This document shows, one piece after another, positions 23,795 to 34,565 of a stretch of DNA of 64,000 bases. The notes beneath the pieces were generated by a model. That model made no database searches and was not told the origin of the DNA. It saw only the letters and a list, made by a program, of their open reading frames with translations. Numbering within the stretch: position 1 is the first letter of the stretch; each line of letters begins with the position of its first letter. This DNA comes from Phaeoceros laevis (taxonomy: Eukaryota; Anthocerotophyta; Anthocerotopsida; Notothyladales), in the NCBI GenBank assembly GCA_049999765.1, contig JBNGIQ010009230.1:29402-93401 (forward strand), in the 5' to 3' direction. The position numbers and the translations under genes are program-made.

Positions 23795-25123
23795 ATGGCA
23801 CCCCGTCTGGCGACTGCTCATGTGACCGGACCACCGGCCGCGCAGAAGGAGCCTTCGAGCTTCGAGCAAACCGGTGTCCACCTTAGTCTCCAGTCTGCCT
23901 GGAGAATCTGGACACGATGTGCTCGGTGCGCTGTTCTTGGAGCTCCGGCCGCTCCGACCCCGGTGGACTGTAACGAGCCTTGGATCGGCAGCAGCAGGGG
24001 ATCTGGGGCTACCATCAGCATTGGAAGTGGCACATTCCCCTCGGGGCAGCAGAGTCTTGACCTGAAGGAGGTCGCTGCGTGCTCCGCAACCGAAGCCATC
24101 TTGAGTGCGCTACAATGGCTGGAAATAGGGTCCCGGTTGCTGGTCAAGGCTATGGCTCTCGGTGTCTACGCTATCCTGCTTCTTCCGGGGCACCTCCAGG
24201 TCATGTGGTTCTACTTCTCCTCCAAATCCGTCCTGCGCAACATCCCCTACGGAAGGCAGCATCGGAACCGTCTTGATTTCTACGTGCCGGACAGCTGCAC
24301 CAGCGCAAGGCCTGTGGTGATATTCGTGGCCGGCGGGGCCTGGATGATCGGCAACAAGGCCTGGGGCGCTTACTTGGCGAGGAGACTGGTAGCGAGAGAC
24401 ATTCTGGTCGCCTCTGTCGATTACAGGAACTTCCCGGAGGGCACCGTCAGCCACATGGTGGAGGATGTCTCCCAAGCCATCTCCTTCGTGCTCCGCCATG
24501 CTCACAGCTATGGCGGTGATGCCAGCAAGGTGTTCCTGATAGGCCAGTCTGCCGGAGCACACCTTGCTGCGTGCGCCCTGGTCAGGCAGGCCGAACGAGA
24601 GGCTGCAGCTGGTGCTGGTGCCGTCTCACCACCGGATTGGCAGGCATCTCAATTAGCGGCATTCATCGGGATCTCTGGCCTTTACAACCTCACAGTGTTG
24701 GTGGACCACTTCCACTCCAGAGGCCTCCATCGAGCTCTGCTGTGGTGGTTGATGGAGGGCCAAGCTTCCTTGCCTGTCTTCTCCCCCGAATGCACGATCA
24801 GAAAACACGAGTTCCAGCCTGCTCTCTGCTTCCTGCCGCCTGTCCACCTGTTCCACGGAGGGGCAGACTGCTCTGCTCCCGCGCAATCAAGCTCATCCTT
24901 CGCAACCCTACTGCGATCGTTGGCCTGCCAGGTGACTATCACGGTCTATCCGGAGAAAACTCACACAGATATGATCGTTCAAGATTGGATGAGAGGAGGG
25001 AAGGATGAGCTGGAGGACGACCTTCTCGCCATTTTGCAACCTGGTGAGGCTGCGTGTGTGGTTGATGGGAGACTTGTCCCAGAGTTCCTCATCGAACTCG
25101 CGCGTAGGGTGACTCCTTTTTGA
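23795..25123 (+). CDS. Isoprenylcysteine alpha-carbonyl methylesterase-like protein (copy 1)
   Basis: 442 residues from the Met at 23795; the frame is open from 23702, but the paralog at 45681-47015 has its Met at the same place. It is an alpha/beta hydrolase of the plant ICME/ICME-like group, which removes the methyl ester from C-terminal prenylcysteine of prenylated proteins at ER/Golgi membranes. A membrane segment precedes the hydrolase part (MALGVYAILLLPGHLQVMWF). The oxyanion region reads VVIFVAGGAWMIGNKAWG. The catalytic residues are probably Ser252 in GQSAGAH, Asp358 in GGADCSAP and His390 in EKTHTD, followed by the family block DWMRGGKDELEDDL. No introns are seen, whereas many plant relatives have several; this could mean retroposition. 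No catalytic residue is missing. Confidence 0.9.
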   Translation: MAPRLATAHVTGPPAAQKEPSSFEQTGVHLSLQSAWRIWTRCARCAVLGAPAAPTPVDCNEPWIGSSRGSGATISIGSGTFPSGQQSLDLKEVAACSATEAILSALQWLEIGSRLLVKAMALGVYAILLLPGHLQVMWFYFSSKSVLRNIPYGRQHRNRLDFYVPDSCTSARPVVIFVAGGAWMIGNKAWGAYLARRLVARDILVASVDYRNFPEGTVSHMVEDVSQAISFVLRHAHSYGGDASKVFLIGQSAGAHLAACALVRQAEREAAAGAGAVSPPDWQASQLAAFIGISGLYNLTVLVDHFHSRGLHRALLWWLMEGQASLPVFSPECTIRKHEFQPALCFLPPVHLFHGGADCSAPAQSSSSFATLLRSLACQVTITVYPEKTHTDMIVQDWMRGGKDELEDDLLAILQPGEAACVVDGRLVPEFLIELARRVTPF

Positions 25124-26985
25124 TGAAGATCCGACGAGGATGAAATGACATTGATTGACGTGCGGGCCAACCCGGATGATAATGAATTACAATAAAGTTG
25201 ACGTATCACTTGTGAAGTTGTGCTTCCGTACCTGGCAATATAATTGCACTTTGTTATTAGTATTATTATTATCACTACTACTGTTATTAATACTTATTAT
25301 TAGATCATGTAGAGGCAATCTTTCCCTTGAGCTTTAGCTTGCTTTATTAGTGCTTGGCATAGACCCCTTTACCTAGATGCATTCACCAAATCTAGTGTTT
25401 ATATAGGAGTCTAACAGCCTAATACATAATAGTGGAGCTTCTTATAGTCATTTGGTCATGCCTCTTGTTACTTAGAGGTGGATTATGCTCATACCTGATT
25501 ATGCTCATACCTCTTGGGTGTTTTACCACAATTCGGCTGCGGCAATGATGATGCCAGGGGCAGTTAGGTACACCCGTCATGGAGGTGGAAATGGGTGCTT
25601 GCAAGGTCGTGTTTTTGGCACTAGCTGCTTGTTTGCAAGAATATGATGTTGGACGGTTGTACTTATTTTCTTTGGTGTTAAAGGGGTTAAGAGGGTACTT
25701 GTGCTTGGGGTGCGACTCTTGCTGTTACTAGCTGAAAATTTATAGATTTTCAAAGTCCATCATCTCTAGCATTGGAGCCTTCTTCAAAGCTCTCTTGAAG
25801 GCCTCCCAAGAATGTTGTGCTTCAGTTGTCCATGCTCTGTTAGAGAGCATGCATTGTTATGACTATTAATATGCTTGTTAAGTAAACGATAGGATAGGAT
25901 AGGATAGGATATTTAGTATAGAATAGTGCGCGCGGTACCATACATTTTCCTTGACTCTTCGTGTACGGCATGCGGCCACGTGGCCTAGTAGCCGACCGAA
26001 TGCAAGCTTAAGGCTACAGCCACCAAAGGATTGGGGGCCGATTGCCCTGGGGTTTCAGGAGCTACTTGTGTTTAGCCGGTTCGACAGTAGCATCGCCTTA
26101 GCTGCTGCTAAGTGCGCAACGGCCCATGAGCATGGCCCGTGACATGCTCACAGTTTTCCTTTCTTGAGCAATTTAAACAAAGGGCTGTCGTGTCAGCAAA
26201 AAAACTCCTTGTGCCACCGTCATACTTCATGACTAGCTTTATAGCATAAAGATGTAAAAACACAAATTATTATTTTGAACACTATGTAGTTAGGTGCTTA
26301 GCTACATTTGAATAGGAATCATTGGAAACGGAGAAGCATTTCTGTACATTCCTATGTGTTTCTTCAATTTTCAAGCTTCCCATGTAAGTTATTACCTACT
26401 GGCTTATCTATTACCTTTTTTTTGCAAACCATGGATTTCTTTGAAGAACCAATTTTTATATTTTTACTCTTGCCTAGGCAAAGGGCGTTCAAAACTAGCC
26501 TAATCTTTTACGATGGCGGTGTCCTCAGCATAACATATTATCTAAATTCATCTATTATAAATTAAGTTAGTAACTAGGCCAAAACGCTCTGCATTCTGGC
26601 CAAGTTACTAACCCCTTATCTTTTCCGAAATATTTGGTTACAATGCATATATTCTAAAACACAATAAAATTTGAAAACTTGGAGAAGCAAGAAACTCATT
26701 TCTGTGGTGATAGAAACGCGTTTCCTGCAACTAAGGTTAGGTGAACAAATTTAATATGAAATATTTTCGAACTCGGAATGCTGGTGAACCACATAGAACC
26801 ATCTAACTAGGAATTGATAAGCAAGAATATAGAAGAAAAGTTATATTTAACTGAATCATATACATTTATTGTCTCATGAACATATAAATATCATGTTATG
26901 GTGAAAAAATATAATTTTAATTGAACAATTTAGTTGTAGCTCATGGGACCGCAAGAACCTCCTCAAATATAGTCACATCACAGTT
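25124..26985. other. AT-rich intergenic DNA with simple repeats
   Basis: No gene recognised. It holds a TTA/CTA trinucleotide-rich stretch (about 25255-25305) and a short AGGAT pentamer array (about 25886-25911). Base composition becomes strongly AT-rich towards 26.2-27 kb. Confidence 0.6.
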
Positions 26986-27576
26986 GTGTCAAACTTATCA
27001 TGTAATGCTCTGAGTCCCAACATGATCATTGTAGGATATTTTTCTGTTCTATTTCTACTAGCTTTGGTAGTCCCATTGAATATTGCTCAACCGAATAGTA
27101 TGGCAGAAGATTCAAATTGTGGAGGTCCAAATGCATCTCCTATGACACAAGGATATATGACACTTTTGCCAGGGGCAATGCTTAAGTTGGGGAACGAAGC
27201 TCGAGATAATTGGATTAATAGACAAACAAAATTATTTCGGTATGGAAATGATGGCGAAAATTCATGGGAAGCAAGTTTTGAAAAAGTGATGGGCGACCTA
27301 TCTGAGACCATGGATGAAAATGATGCTTGCATGATTGTGACAATCTACTACAGAGGAGGATGTCGTGAAACACCTACTTGTAGAAATGAACATGATTGCT
27401 TTATTTGCATTCATGATCTTGCTAATCAACTAATGAAAAAGTGTTTAGAATCAAAAACTGCCAATGGTTTTGCTTATGATTGCTTTGTTAGATATCAGAA
27501 TCAACCTTTTCTGTCAATTCGTGACTCTATTGAATGGCCAAGTCATCCTTTACCTTTAATTAATATACAACAATAA
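26986..27576 (+). CDS. Secreted cysteine-rich protein resembling a single DUF26 (Gnk2) domain
   Basis: 196 residues in one frame. A hydrophobic segment (MIIVGYFSVLFLLALVVPLN) follows the second Met at 27022, so that Met is an equally good start, and a signal peptide is likely. The C-terminal half has the cysteine pattern and closing block of DUF26/Gnk2 proteins: CRNEHDCFIC, then a helix, then CLESKTANGFAYDCFVRY and NQPF. In the family this block reads 'CxxCL...C....ga...Y..C.lRY.n..F'. DUF26 proteins are secreted or receptor-kinase ectodomains, some of which bind mannose and are antifungal. Cysteine spacing differs from the classic C-X8-C-X2-C. No membrane anchor or kinase follows. It sits alone in an AT-rich region unlike its neighbours. 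The role is inferred. Confidence 0.6.
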   Translation: MSNLSCNALSPNMIIVGYFSVLFLLALVVPLNIAQPNSMAEDSNCGGPNASPMTQGYMTLLPGAMLKLGNEARDNWINRQTKLFRYGNDGENSWEASFEKVMGDLSETMDENDACMIVTIYYRGGCRETPTCRNEHDCFICIHDLANQLMKKCLESKTANGFAYDCFVRYQNQPFLSIRDSIEWPSHPLPLINIQQ

Positions 27577-29339
27577 CATATTTACTTATGCTTTTAATCT
27601 CGAGGAACAATCTTCACAAGGACAATTTGATCTAGCTAGTCTTATGCGGAGCAGGTCGAACCATTGTTACTATGTACTATCATTACAAGAGTGAAGATAG
27701 TTGGGGTACACTCTATGACATGAAGTGGCAACATGTCCTACTTTCCAACGTAATCGCTTATGAAAAGTACGGCCACATATGCTAAATCCATCAAAGTAGG
27801 AATTCTCAAATGAGGGGAGATGAAAAAAAAATGTCTTGCATATGTTGTAGTATGTAAGACCTTTGTTGCAAGAATCCGCAATTTATTGGAATGAATTGCG
27901 GATTCCGACGTATTTTACTTATCGAAGGTAAAAAGAGGTAAGTCAATCACCGAATATGTTGAAAAAAAAATTCTAAAAAATAGAGCTATACCGTATGAAC
28001 TTATGAACTCTGCAGTGGTTGACACAACACACAGCCTCCGTCCGGACCCCACTTGATGCGGTGTATCTGTCCCCGGACCCATCTCCCTACCTCCAGTCTC
28101 TATAGTATGGAGTAGGAAACACACCCACCGTGAAAGACGCTGTAAATCAAGTGCACGCACACGTACGCGGATATAAACGTGTATTCTCAGATCGTATGTG
28201 CCATCTTTATAAAATCACAAATGCATTGTATATACCACGGTTCCGAATCCTCTTTTTTGAATGAATTGTGTTTGCAACTAACTGTAAGACTTTCTCCTCT
28301 AAATCTGTACTTTTAATGGGTTTGATAGTTTGAGATTAATTCCTCCAGGGGGATATTTGTTTTCAATAAACTTGTTTGCAAGACTCATCTTGTGTGTCTT
28401 TTATATGATGTTTGATGCACAAATCGCTAGATGGCTATTCAAGTAACAACAATCTTATTATTTCTAAAATAACATCAATTAATCATATTATGATATTCAT
28501 GCATGGGCATGAGTTTTTAGGGTGACATAAGCAAGAATGTAGATCTTTTTCCACATATATCTATCACCGACGAGCTAAAATGTGCCGAGTGGTAGTACTA
28601 AAAATAATATTCTTGGCTTCAACTCTTCTAGCTGCACAGTTGTTGCTCCATAGGGTACTAGTGTGGAGGCAGAAGGTGTCCGCAACTGGCAAGAGAGGTG
28701 GTGCCACAAAAGGACTCCAAAGGAGCCAACTGCGGCGCAGGGGTGCAGCCACCGATGCACCCACGCTATGCAGGCATGGTACAGGCGGGCTAGTTGTAAC
28801 CCTCGCACGAGAGGGCGGTGCGAACAGAGGAGAAGGGATGGGGACTCTTGGGGAGTGCCTTGCGCGTGCCTGCCGGTGTATCCTACGCCACGGCACCCAA
28901 CGGCGTGCAGTGTGCACACTTCCTTGCGGGGTTTCACAGCGGCAGCCACGGATGCACCCACGCTATGCAGCCGTGATAGAGGTGGGCCAATAGAAATCCT
29001 TGGCACGGCAGAGCCGGACACCACCGCAAAGTCGCATAATAGAATGCAGAAGTACGGCACAGCCACGTGGCGTGGTGACGTTTCGCAAGCTGGCACTTTG
29101 TCGGACCTTCATCGTAATTGCAACATGCACAAAAGTCGTGTCGCCAGATCCCGAAAGCCAAAAGACGGACGGTGAAGATGCTAGACTAGTCGGCCTGCTG
29201 CTCTGATGGCCGGTGCGGTTGTAGCTGAATGTCTGTCAGACGAGCTGCTACGCGGCGACCGGCCCGGGATATGTGCGGTTTGGCCACTTGGCAGGACAGG
29301 TTTGTGCTGGAAAAGCCAAGAGAGGAGGCATGCGCAGTA
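27577..29339. other. Intergenic; AT-rich, then GC-richer repeat-bearing DNA
   Basis: No gene recognised. A stretch of about 27 bases (GATGCACCCACGCTATGCAG core) occurs at about 28755 and again at about 28950, so 28.6-29.1 kb contains duplicated sequence. The frames there are open on both strands and do not look coding. Confidence 0.5.
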
Positions 29340-29455
29340 GACTGAGGGATTGTTTCTGGCGAGATTCTCTCTCAGATTCCACGCAGTGGTGGGGCAACGG
29401 ATGGAGCAAAACCCACTCCCCAGCATGCTCATTTTAGGCACAAAAAGGTCGCCGT
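29340..29455 (+). pseudogene. Frameshifted 5' end of PPR-B2 carrying the PDF motif
   Basis: Upstream of the open frame of B2 the sequence still aligns with residues 62-115 of B1, but in two different frames. FWRDSLSDSTQWWGN is followed by a shift, then HFRHKKVAVWLNCWHKPPWV and DSQLSRWYA, then a second shift (near 29518) into TGMKRPPDS, where the B2 frame continues. The PDF motif is therefore present in DNA but cannot be read continuously with the PPR tract. Confidence 0.75.
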
Positions 29456-32400
29456 GTGGCTAAACTGTTGGCACAAGCCTCCTTGGGTGGATTCGCAACT
29501 ATCCAGGTGGTACGCACTGGGATGAAGAGGCCTCCTGACTCTGCATTTACCTCAGTGCAAGGGCGAGGAGCTTTTACTGCGCATGAGGACCATGTGGGGG
29601 TTGGAATTTGCAGGAAGCTCTGTGAGAATGGACGGATAACGGAAGCCGTGGATGCGTTGAACCTTCTGGTGCAACGAGAATGCCATGTACCTAACAATCT
29701 CTTCTATTGCGTCCTCAAGAGGTGCATCGCAAACAAGGACCTGGTCCGGGGCAAACGCGTTCATGCTCTCTCTGTGGAAAGTGGATATGAAGGAGACGCA
29801 TTTTTGACCACCCACCTTATCGGTCTGTATGCTTCGCATGGGAGGTTGGACGAAGCAAAGAGAGTTTTTTCCAAAGTCCGTACGCCCAGCGTCTACAACT
29901 GGGCTACCATTATCTTTGCCTATGCTAAACATGGAGAGGCTGCCCAGGCTTTAAGCTTGTACAGAAAGATGCGTGAGTCGGCCGTTGAGCCCGACAACCG
30001 TATCTATTCAGCAGTTCTTAAAGCTTGTGCTGCAGCAGGAGATGTAGTTGCCGGCAAGGAGGTTCACGGTCATATTCTTGGGAGTTTAGGAAAGCCAGAT
30101 ATTATGGTTTACAATGGCCTAATTGACATGTACGCCAAGGGCGGTAGCGTGGACGATGCTCGCAGAGTGTTTGACGGAGTTGTGGACAAGAATGTGGTCA
30201 CATGGACAGCGATGATTTCAGGTTATGCCCAGCAGGGGATGGGCCAGGAAGCCCTAATTGTTTACAGTAGTATGCAGCAGGAAGGCCTCTCGATTCCAGA
30301 TTCTGTAACATTCGTAGGCCTCCTGCAGGCATGTGCTAGTTTAGGAGTAGGAGCTCTGCATCAGGGAAAGAAACTTCATGCCCAGATTGAAGAGCGAGGA
30401 ATGCAAAGTAATGCTGTGTTAGGCGGCAGCTTGGTTAACATGTATGCTAAGTGCGGTAGTGCAAAGGATGCTCGCAGCGTGTTTGACAGACTTCCCAAAA
30501 AAAATTTGGTCACATGGAATGCGATGCTTACAGCGTATGCCCAGCAGGGGATGGGTCAGGAAGCCCTTACTCTTTACAACAGCATGCAACTGGAAGGGTT
30601 CTGTACTCCAGATTCTGTAACATTTGTATGCCTCCTGCAGGCATGCACCAGTGTAGGTGTGGGAGCCCTGCACTCGGGAAAGCTGCTCCATGCACAGATT
30701 AAGGATCAAGGACTCCACTGTGATGTGGTTCTGGGTTCTAGCTTGGTTAACATGTATGCAAAGTGCGGTAGCATGGAGGATGCTCGCAGTGTGTTTAACC
30801 ATCTTCCAGACAGGAATGTTGTAACATGGACTGCGATGATTGCAGGTTATGCCCAGCATGGGATGGGCCAGGACGCCCTCAGTCTTTACAATGGTATGCG
30901 GCAGGAAGGCCTCTTTCCTCCAAATGCTATTACACTTGTATGCCTCTTACAGGCATGCGCCAGTGTAGGCTCAGGAGCTCTGGATGAGGGAAAGCAGCTC
31001 CATGCACTTATAGAAGAACGAGGACTCCAATCAGATATGGCCCTTGGTGGCGGCTTGGTTAACATGTATGCAAAGTGTGGCAGCGTAGGTGATGCCCGCA
31101 AAGTGTTTGACACACTTGTGGTCAGGAATGCTATAACGTGGAATGCTATGCTTGCAGCCTATGCCCAGGAGGGGATGGGTTTGGAAGCCCTGAGTCTTTA
31201 CAGTAGTATGCAACAGGAAGGCCTCTCTCCAGATTGTGTAACATTTGTATGCCTGCTACAGGCATGTGCAAGTGTGGGTGTAGAAGCTCTGCATGAGGGA
31301 AAGCTGCTTCATTCACAGATCGAGGAACGAGGATTGCAAGATATAGTTCTGGGTTGTAGCTTGGTGAACATGTATGCAAAATGTGGGAGTCTAGAGGTTG
31401 CTCGCAGCGTTTTTGAGCGTCTTCCAGACAAGAATGTTGTAACGTGGTCTGCGATGATTGCTGGTTATGCGCAGCAAGGGATGGGCGAGGAAGCCCTTAG
31501 TCTTCACAGTGGTATGCTACAGGAGGGCCTCTGTCCTCCTGATTCTGTCACATATACATGCCTCCTGCATGCTTGTGCCACTGTAGGTGTAGGTGCTTCG
31601 CATCAGGGGAAGCAGCTCCACGCACAGATTGAAGAACAAGGATTAGAAAATGATGTAGGTCTAGGTGGCAGCTTGGTTAACATGTACGCAAAGTGCGGTA
31701 GTTTAGAGGATGCCCGCAACATTTTTGACAAACTTCCAGGCAGGGGAGTTGTAATGTGGAACGCAATGCTTGCAGGTTACACCCACCAAGGGATGGGTCA
31801 GGAAGCCCTCAGTCTTTACGGTTGCATGCAACAGGAAGGCCTCTCGACTCCGGATTCTGTTACATTCGCATGCCTCCTACAGGCATGTGCTATTGTTGGA
31901 GGTCTACAGTTGGGAAAGCGGATCCATTTGCAGATTGAGGAACAAGGACTCGGAACTGATGTGGTTGTGGGAGCAGCATTAGTATATATGTATGCAAAGT
32001 GCGGGAGCATGTTGGAGTCACAGCAGGTGTTCGATTCATTGCCTGAAAGAACCAGTGAGGCATGGGGTGCACTGATTGGTGGGTATACCCGCCAAGGAAA
32101 TAGTAAGGTTGTGTTTTCTTTGCTTTATAGGATGAGCTTGGAGGGCATACAGCCCGATGGCATTACGTTTCTTAGTTTACTGACAGTGTGCAGTCATGTG
32201 GGTCTAGTGGACAAAGGCCGAAAGTACTTTCAGATTATGACTACTGATTATGGCATCAGTCCAACCGTAGAGCACTACACATGCATGGTGGATCTTTTGG
32301 GCCGTGCTGGTCATCTGAATGAGGCGCTACAAATGGCCAACACCATGCCTTTCCCACCTGACGGTGCAGTATGGCATACGTTGTTAAGCTCTTGTCAGAA

Positions 32401-32653
32401 GTGGGAAAATGTTGAAGTTGGGCAACAAGCCTTTGAGTCTGCAGTGAGGTTGGATGGAAAAGATGCTGCATCCTACGTGCTAATGTCAAACATTTATGGA
32501 AGAGCTCAGATGTGGGAGAAGGCGATGGAGATGCAGTCAAGGAGAAAGAAATGTGGGGCATGGAAGGATCCAGGCCAGTGCTGGTGGACTGACATGGGCG
32601 GAGTGGTGCACTCTTTTGTAATTGGGGATAAAAAGTATCCGGAGACGACGTGA
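29456..32653 (+). CDS. PPR protein B2 (PLS class, E end), N-terminus probably lost
   Basis: 1065 codons in one frame, a close paralog of B1 from residue 37 onward (GRGAFTAHEDHVGVGICRKL versus the same block in B1). It has about eight P-L-S triplets, two fewer than B1. It ends in the PG-box variant CWWTDMGGVVHSFVIGD and stops after KKYPETT, so E+ and DYW are missing. The first ATG of the frame (29456, MAKLLAQ) lies in DNA that in B1 is read in another frame, so it is probably not the ancestral start; Met at 29521 (MKRPPDS) is in register with B1. The protein would lack the PDF motif and any N-terminal targeting sequence. The PPR tract is fully open, so the damage is either recent or tolerated. 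It may be a young pseudogene. Confidence 0.85.
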   Translation: MAKLLAQASLGGFATIQVVRTGMKRPPDSAFTSVQGRGAFTAHEDHVGVGICRKLCENGRITEAVDALNLLVQRECHVPNNLFYCVLKRCIANKDLVRGKRVHALSVESGYEGDAFLTTHLIGLYASHGRLDEAKRVFSKVRTPSVYNWATIIFAYAKHGEAAQALSLYRKMRESAVEPDNRIYSAVLKACAAAGDVVAGKEVHGHILGSLGKPDIMVYNGLIDMYAKGGSVDDARRVFDGVVDKNVVTWTAMISGYAQQGMGQEALIVYSSMQQEGLSIPDSVTFVGLLQACASLGVGALHQGKKLHAQIEERGMQSNAVLGGSLVNMYAKCGSAKDARSVFDRLPKKNLVTWNAMLTAYAQQGMGQEALTLYNSMQLEGFCTPDSVTFVCLLQACTSVGVGALHSGKLLHAQIKDQGLHCDVVLGSSLVNMYAKCGSMEDARSVFNHLPDRNVVTWTAMIAGYAQHGMGQDALSLYNGMRQEGLFPPNAITLVCLLQACASVGSGALDEGKQLHALIEERGLQSDMALGGGLVNMYAKCGSVGDARKVFDTLVVRNAITWNAMLAAYAQEGMGLEALSLYSSMQQEGLSPDCVTFVCLLQACASVGVEALHEGKLLHSQIEERGLQDIVLGCSLVNMYAKCGSLEVARSVFERLPDKNVVTWSAMIAGYAQQGMGEEALSLHSGMLQEGLCPPDSVTYTCLLHACATVGVGASHQGKQLHAQIEEQGLENDVGLGGSLVNMYAKCGSLEDARNIFDKLPGRGVVMWNAMLAGYTHQGMGQEALSLYGCMQQEGLSTPDSVTFACLLQACAIVGGLQLGKRIHLQIEEQGLGTDVVVGAALVYMYAKCGSMLESQQVFDSLPERTSEAWGALIGGYTRQGNSKVVFSLLYRMSLEGIQPDGITFLSLLTVCSHVGLVDKGRKYFQIMTTDYGISPTVEHYTCMVDLLGRAGHLNEALQMANTMPFPPDGAVWHTLLSSCQKWENVEVGQQAFESAVRLDGKDAASYVLMSNIYGRAQMWEKAMEMQSRRKKCGAWKDPGQCWWTDMGGVVHSFVIGDKKYPETT

Positions 32654-32755
32654 GCCCTTATCGCACTGAAATTGTGGAACAATTGGAAGGACATGTTTCC
32701 TATGGGCCCGGTTCCAGAACGGGTTGCTCTCCTTGCGTGGGTTTTCCAGTCTGCA

Positions 32756-32938
32756 GGTAAGTCTCTGAAAGCCTTCTATGCGAGTCATGACCATTGGCAC
32801 ACTGGAGTCCTATGCATGTGTGAATTGCCCAAGGAGACCCTCAAGTCTGCGCAGGTAAATCTCTGAAGCCTTTTGTTTGAGCCATGACCATTGGCATACT
32901 GGAGTCATGCATGAATCGCCCAAGGCCACCCTCAACTG
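32756..32938. repeat. Imperfect tandem duplication, about 90-98 bp x 2
   Basis: Two consecutive copies start AGGTAAGTCTCTGAA and AGGTAAATCTCTGAA. Both contain CATGACCATTGGCA, an ACTGGAGTC block, GCCCAAGG and CCCTCAA. They lie just downstream of PPR-B2. Confidence 0.75.
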
Positions 32939-33204
32939 ACATGGACACAACGTCAGGCCCCCTACGTATTGTGGTTACCCACTTAAGCTTTTTTCTCCTG
33001 CCACCCTCGCATCCGACCAGCCAAATAGTTTGCAGGGAAGGAAGCCATAAGATTCCTCCAGCGTTGTCGTGGTACTGGAGGAGAGGTCTCCGCAGTGGTG
33101 TTCAGATGTTTTTTTTCCCCTTCCCAGACCGCATATTTTGCTCAAGGACACCTACAATGGCCGGAATCGTAGACTTGGGAGTTGCACCTAATTCCACACG
33201 CAAA

Positions 33205-33300
33205 TCTCTAAAATCTGGGAATTGCGCTGTCAAACACTTTGCGTGCATCTTCCAACTGGCCACATTTTGCATACATGTTTACGAGACGGTTCCCCAGAAC
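33205..33300 (-). pseudogene. PPR fragment (one motif)
   Basis: The minus strand reads NRLVNMYAKCGQLEDARKVF and then DSAIP, a single PPR motif with no surrounding frame. It is the same type as the relics at 44.3-45.5 and 62-63 kb. Confidence 0.75.
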
Positions 33301-33433
33301 TAGGAGGGAAGTAGGGAGGAACCCCAGCCATGCATCAAAAGGGGCACTTAACTTCAGTTTTCTCATGGTTAAGTTAGAGTTTGCCAAATGGGGAACTCCC
33401 TAACTAAACCCCCCTCTACTAAAACCCCCCGTG

Positions 33434-33917
33434 TGTGACAATTCCCGAATATTTATGGTATGCATAGTTAATGAAACATCCACGTGGCTGGTAATGGATC
33501 TTACTAAGAGGGTAATGGATCTTACCAAAAGGGTAATGGATCTTACCAGAGTTACTAGTTTCATTACCAAAAGGGTACTTTTGGTAATGGATCTTACCAG
33601 AGTTACTAATGAAACTAAAAGTTTGCTGCTAAGGAACTCTTACATAGGAAGTAGGAAGTAGGACTCTAATATAGAGAAATTCTAGGTTAAGCTAGGAAGC
33701 CTGGGTATAAGAATGCGGTGTGACGACATTGAGGCATTCTCAATCTTCTTGTATCTCTTTGAAGTAAAGGAGCGGCACTCAGATCAAAGACTCACAGCGG
33801 AGATGGGCCAACCAGTCTCCGTAAGGCTTGGTTCATCTTGAACCAGCTTGCATGTGGGAGGATCCTTTGGTCCTAGTGTGTGTTTAGGCATCCTTTAACA
33901 ATTAGTACTTTGTCACA
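33434..33917 (+). mobile_element. LTR of a retrotransposon (484 bp)
   Basis: It begins TGTGACAA and ends TTGTCACA, a perfect 8-bp terminal inverted repeat of the TG...CA type. Two bases after its end comes a tRNA-iMet primer-binding site. Inside it (33490-33605) are several copies of GGTAATGGATCTTACC separated by AAAAG/AGAG. No second LTR is recognised downstream, so the element is truncated or rearranged. Confidence 0.75.
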
Positions 33918-33919
33918 GT

Positions 33920-33931
33920 TGGTATCAGAGC
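33920..33931 (+). other. Retrotransposon primer-binding site (tRNA-iMet)
   Basis: TGGTATCAGAGC is complementary to the 3' end of plant initiator tRNA-Met and is the common plant LTR-element primer site. It follows the LTR end by two bases. Confidence 0.85.
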
Positions 33932-34011
33932 TTAAGAGCGATCTCTTGCCTTGGATCATGGCAACTTGCTGAGGCGCCAGCAGAGAAGCCCTAGAGGCTG
34001 GGAGACTACAT

Positions 34012-34565
34012 ATGGAGAGAAGCAAGTACAGAAGCAGGGAGGGAAGCATGGAGGACAGCAGAGAGGGAAGCAGAGAGAGAAGCAGGGAGAGAGGCAGGCA
34101 GAGACGCAAGGAAAGAAGCAGGCAGAGAAGTAAGGAGAGACGCAGGCAGAGAAGCAAGGAGGGAAGCTGGAAGAGAAGCAAGGAAAGAAGTAGGCATAGA
34201 AGCAAGGAGAGAAGTACGAAGAGAAGTAGGTAGAGAAGCAAGGAGAGAAGCAGGCGAAGAAGCCGGGAGAGAAGCAGGCGGAGAAGCCGGGAGAGAAGCA
34301 GGGAGAGAAGCAGGGAGAGAAGCAGGGAGAGAAGCAGGGAGAGAAGCAAGATCAGCAGGGAGAGAAGAAGAGAGAGAAGCAAGATGAGCAGGGAGAGAAG
34401 CAGCGGGAGAAGCAGGGGGAGAAGCAGGGGGAGAAGTAGGGAGAGAAGCAGGGAGAGCAGCAGGGAGAGAAGCAGGGAGAGCAGCAGGGAGAGNNNNNNN
34501 NNNGCAGGGAGAGAAGCAGGGAGAGCAGCAGGGAGAGCAGCAGGGAGAGAGAAGCAGGGAGAGAA
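34012..34565. repeat. Purine-only minisatellite, 12-bp unit around GGGAGAGAAGCA, with a 10-N gap
   Basis: About 550 bp of almost pure A/G on the plus strand, built from GGGAGAGAAGCA, GGCAGAGAAGCA and related units. It follows the retrotransposon leader. The gap at 34494-34503 probably reflects collapsed copy number. Long frames through it on both strands are compositional only. Confidence 0.9.

Noticed and set aside
28575-29175. Overlapping open frames of 130-170 codons near 28.6-29.1 kb
   Set aside because: Open in several frames on both strands with duplicated DNA beneath; no recognisable domain or splice context.
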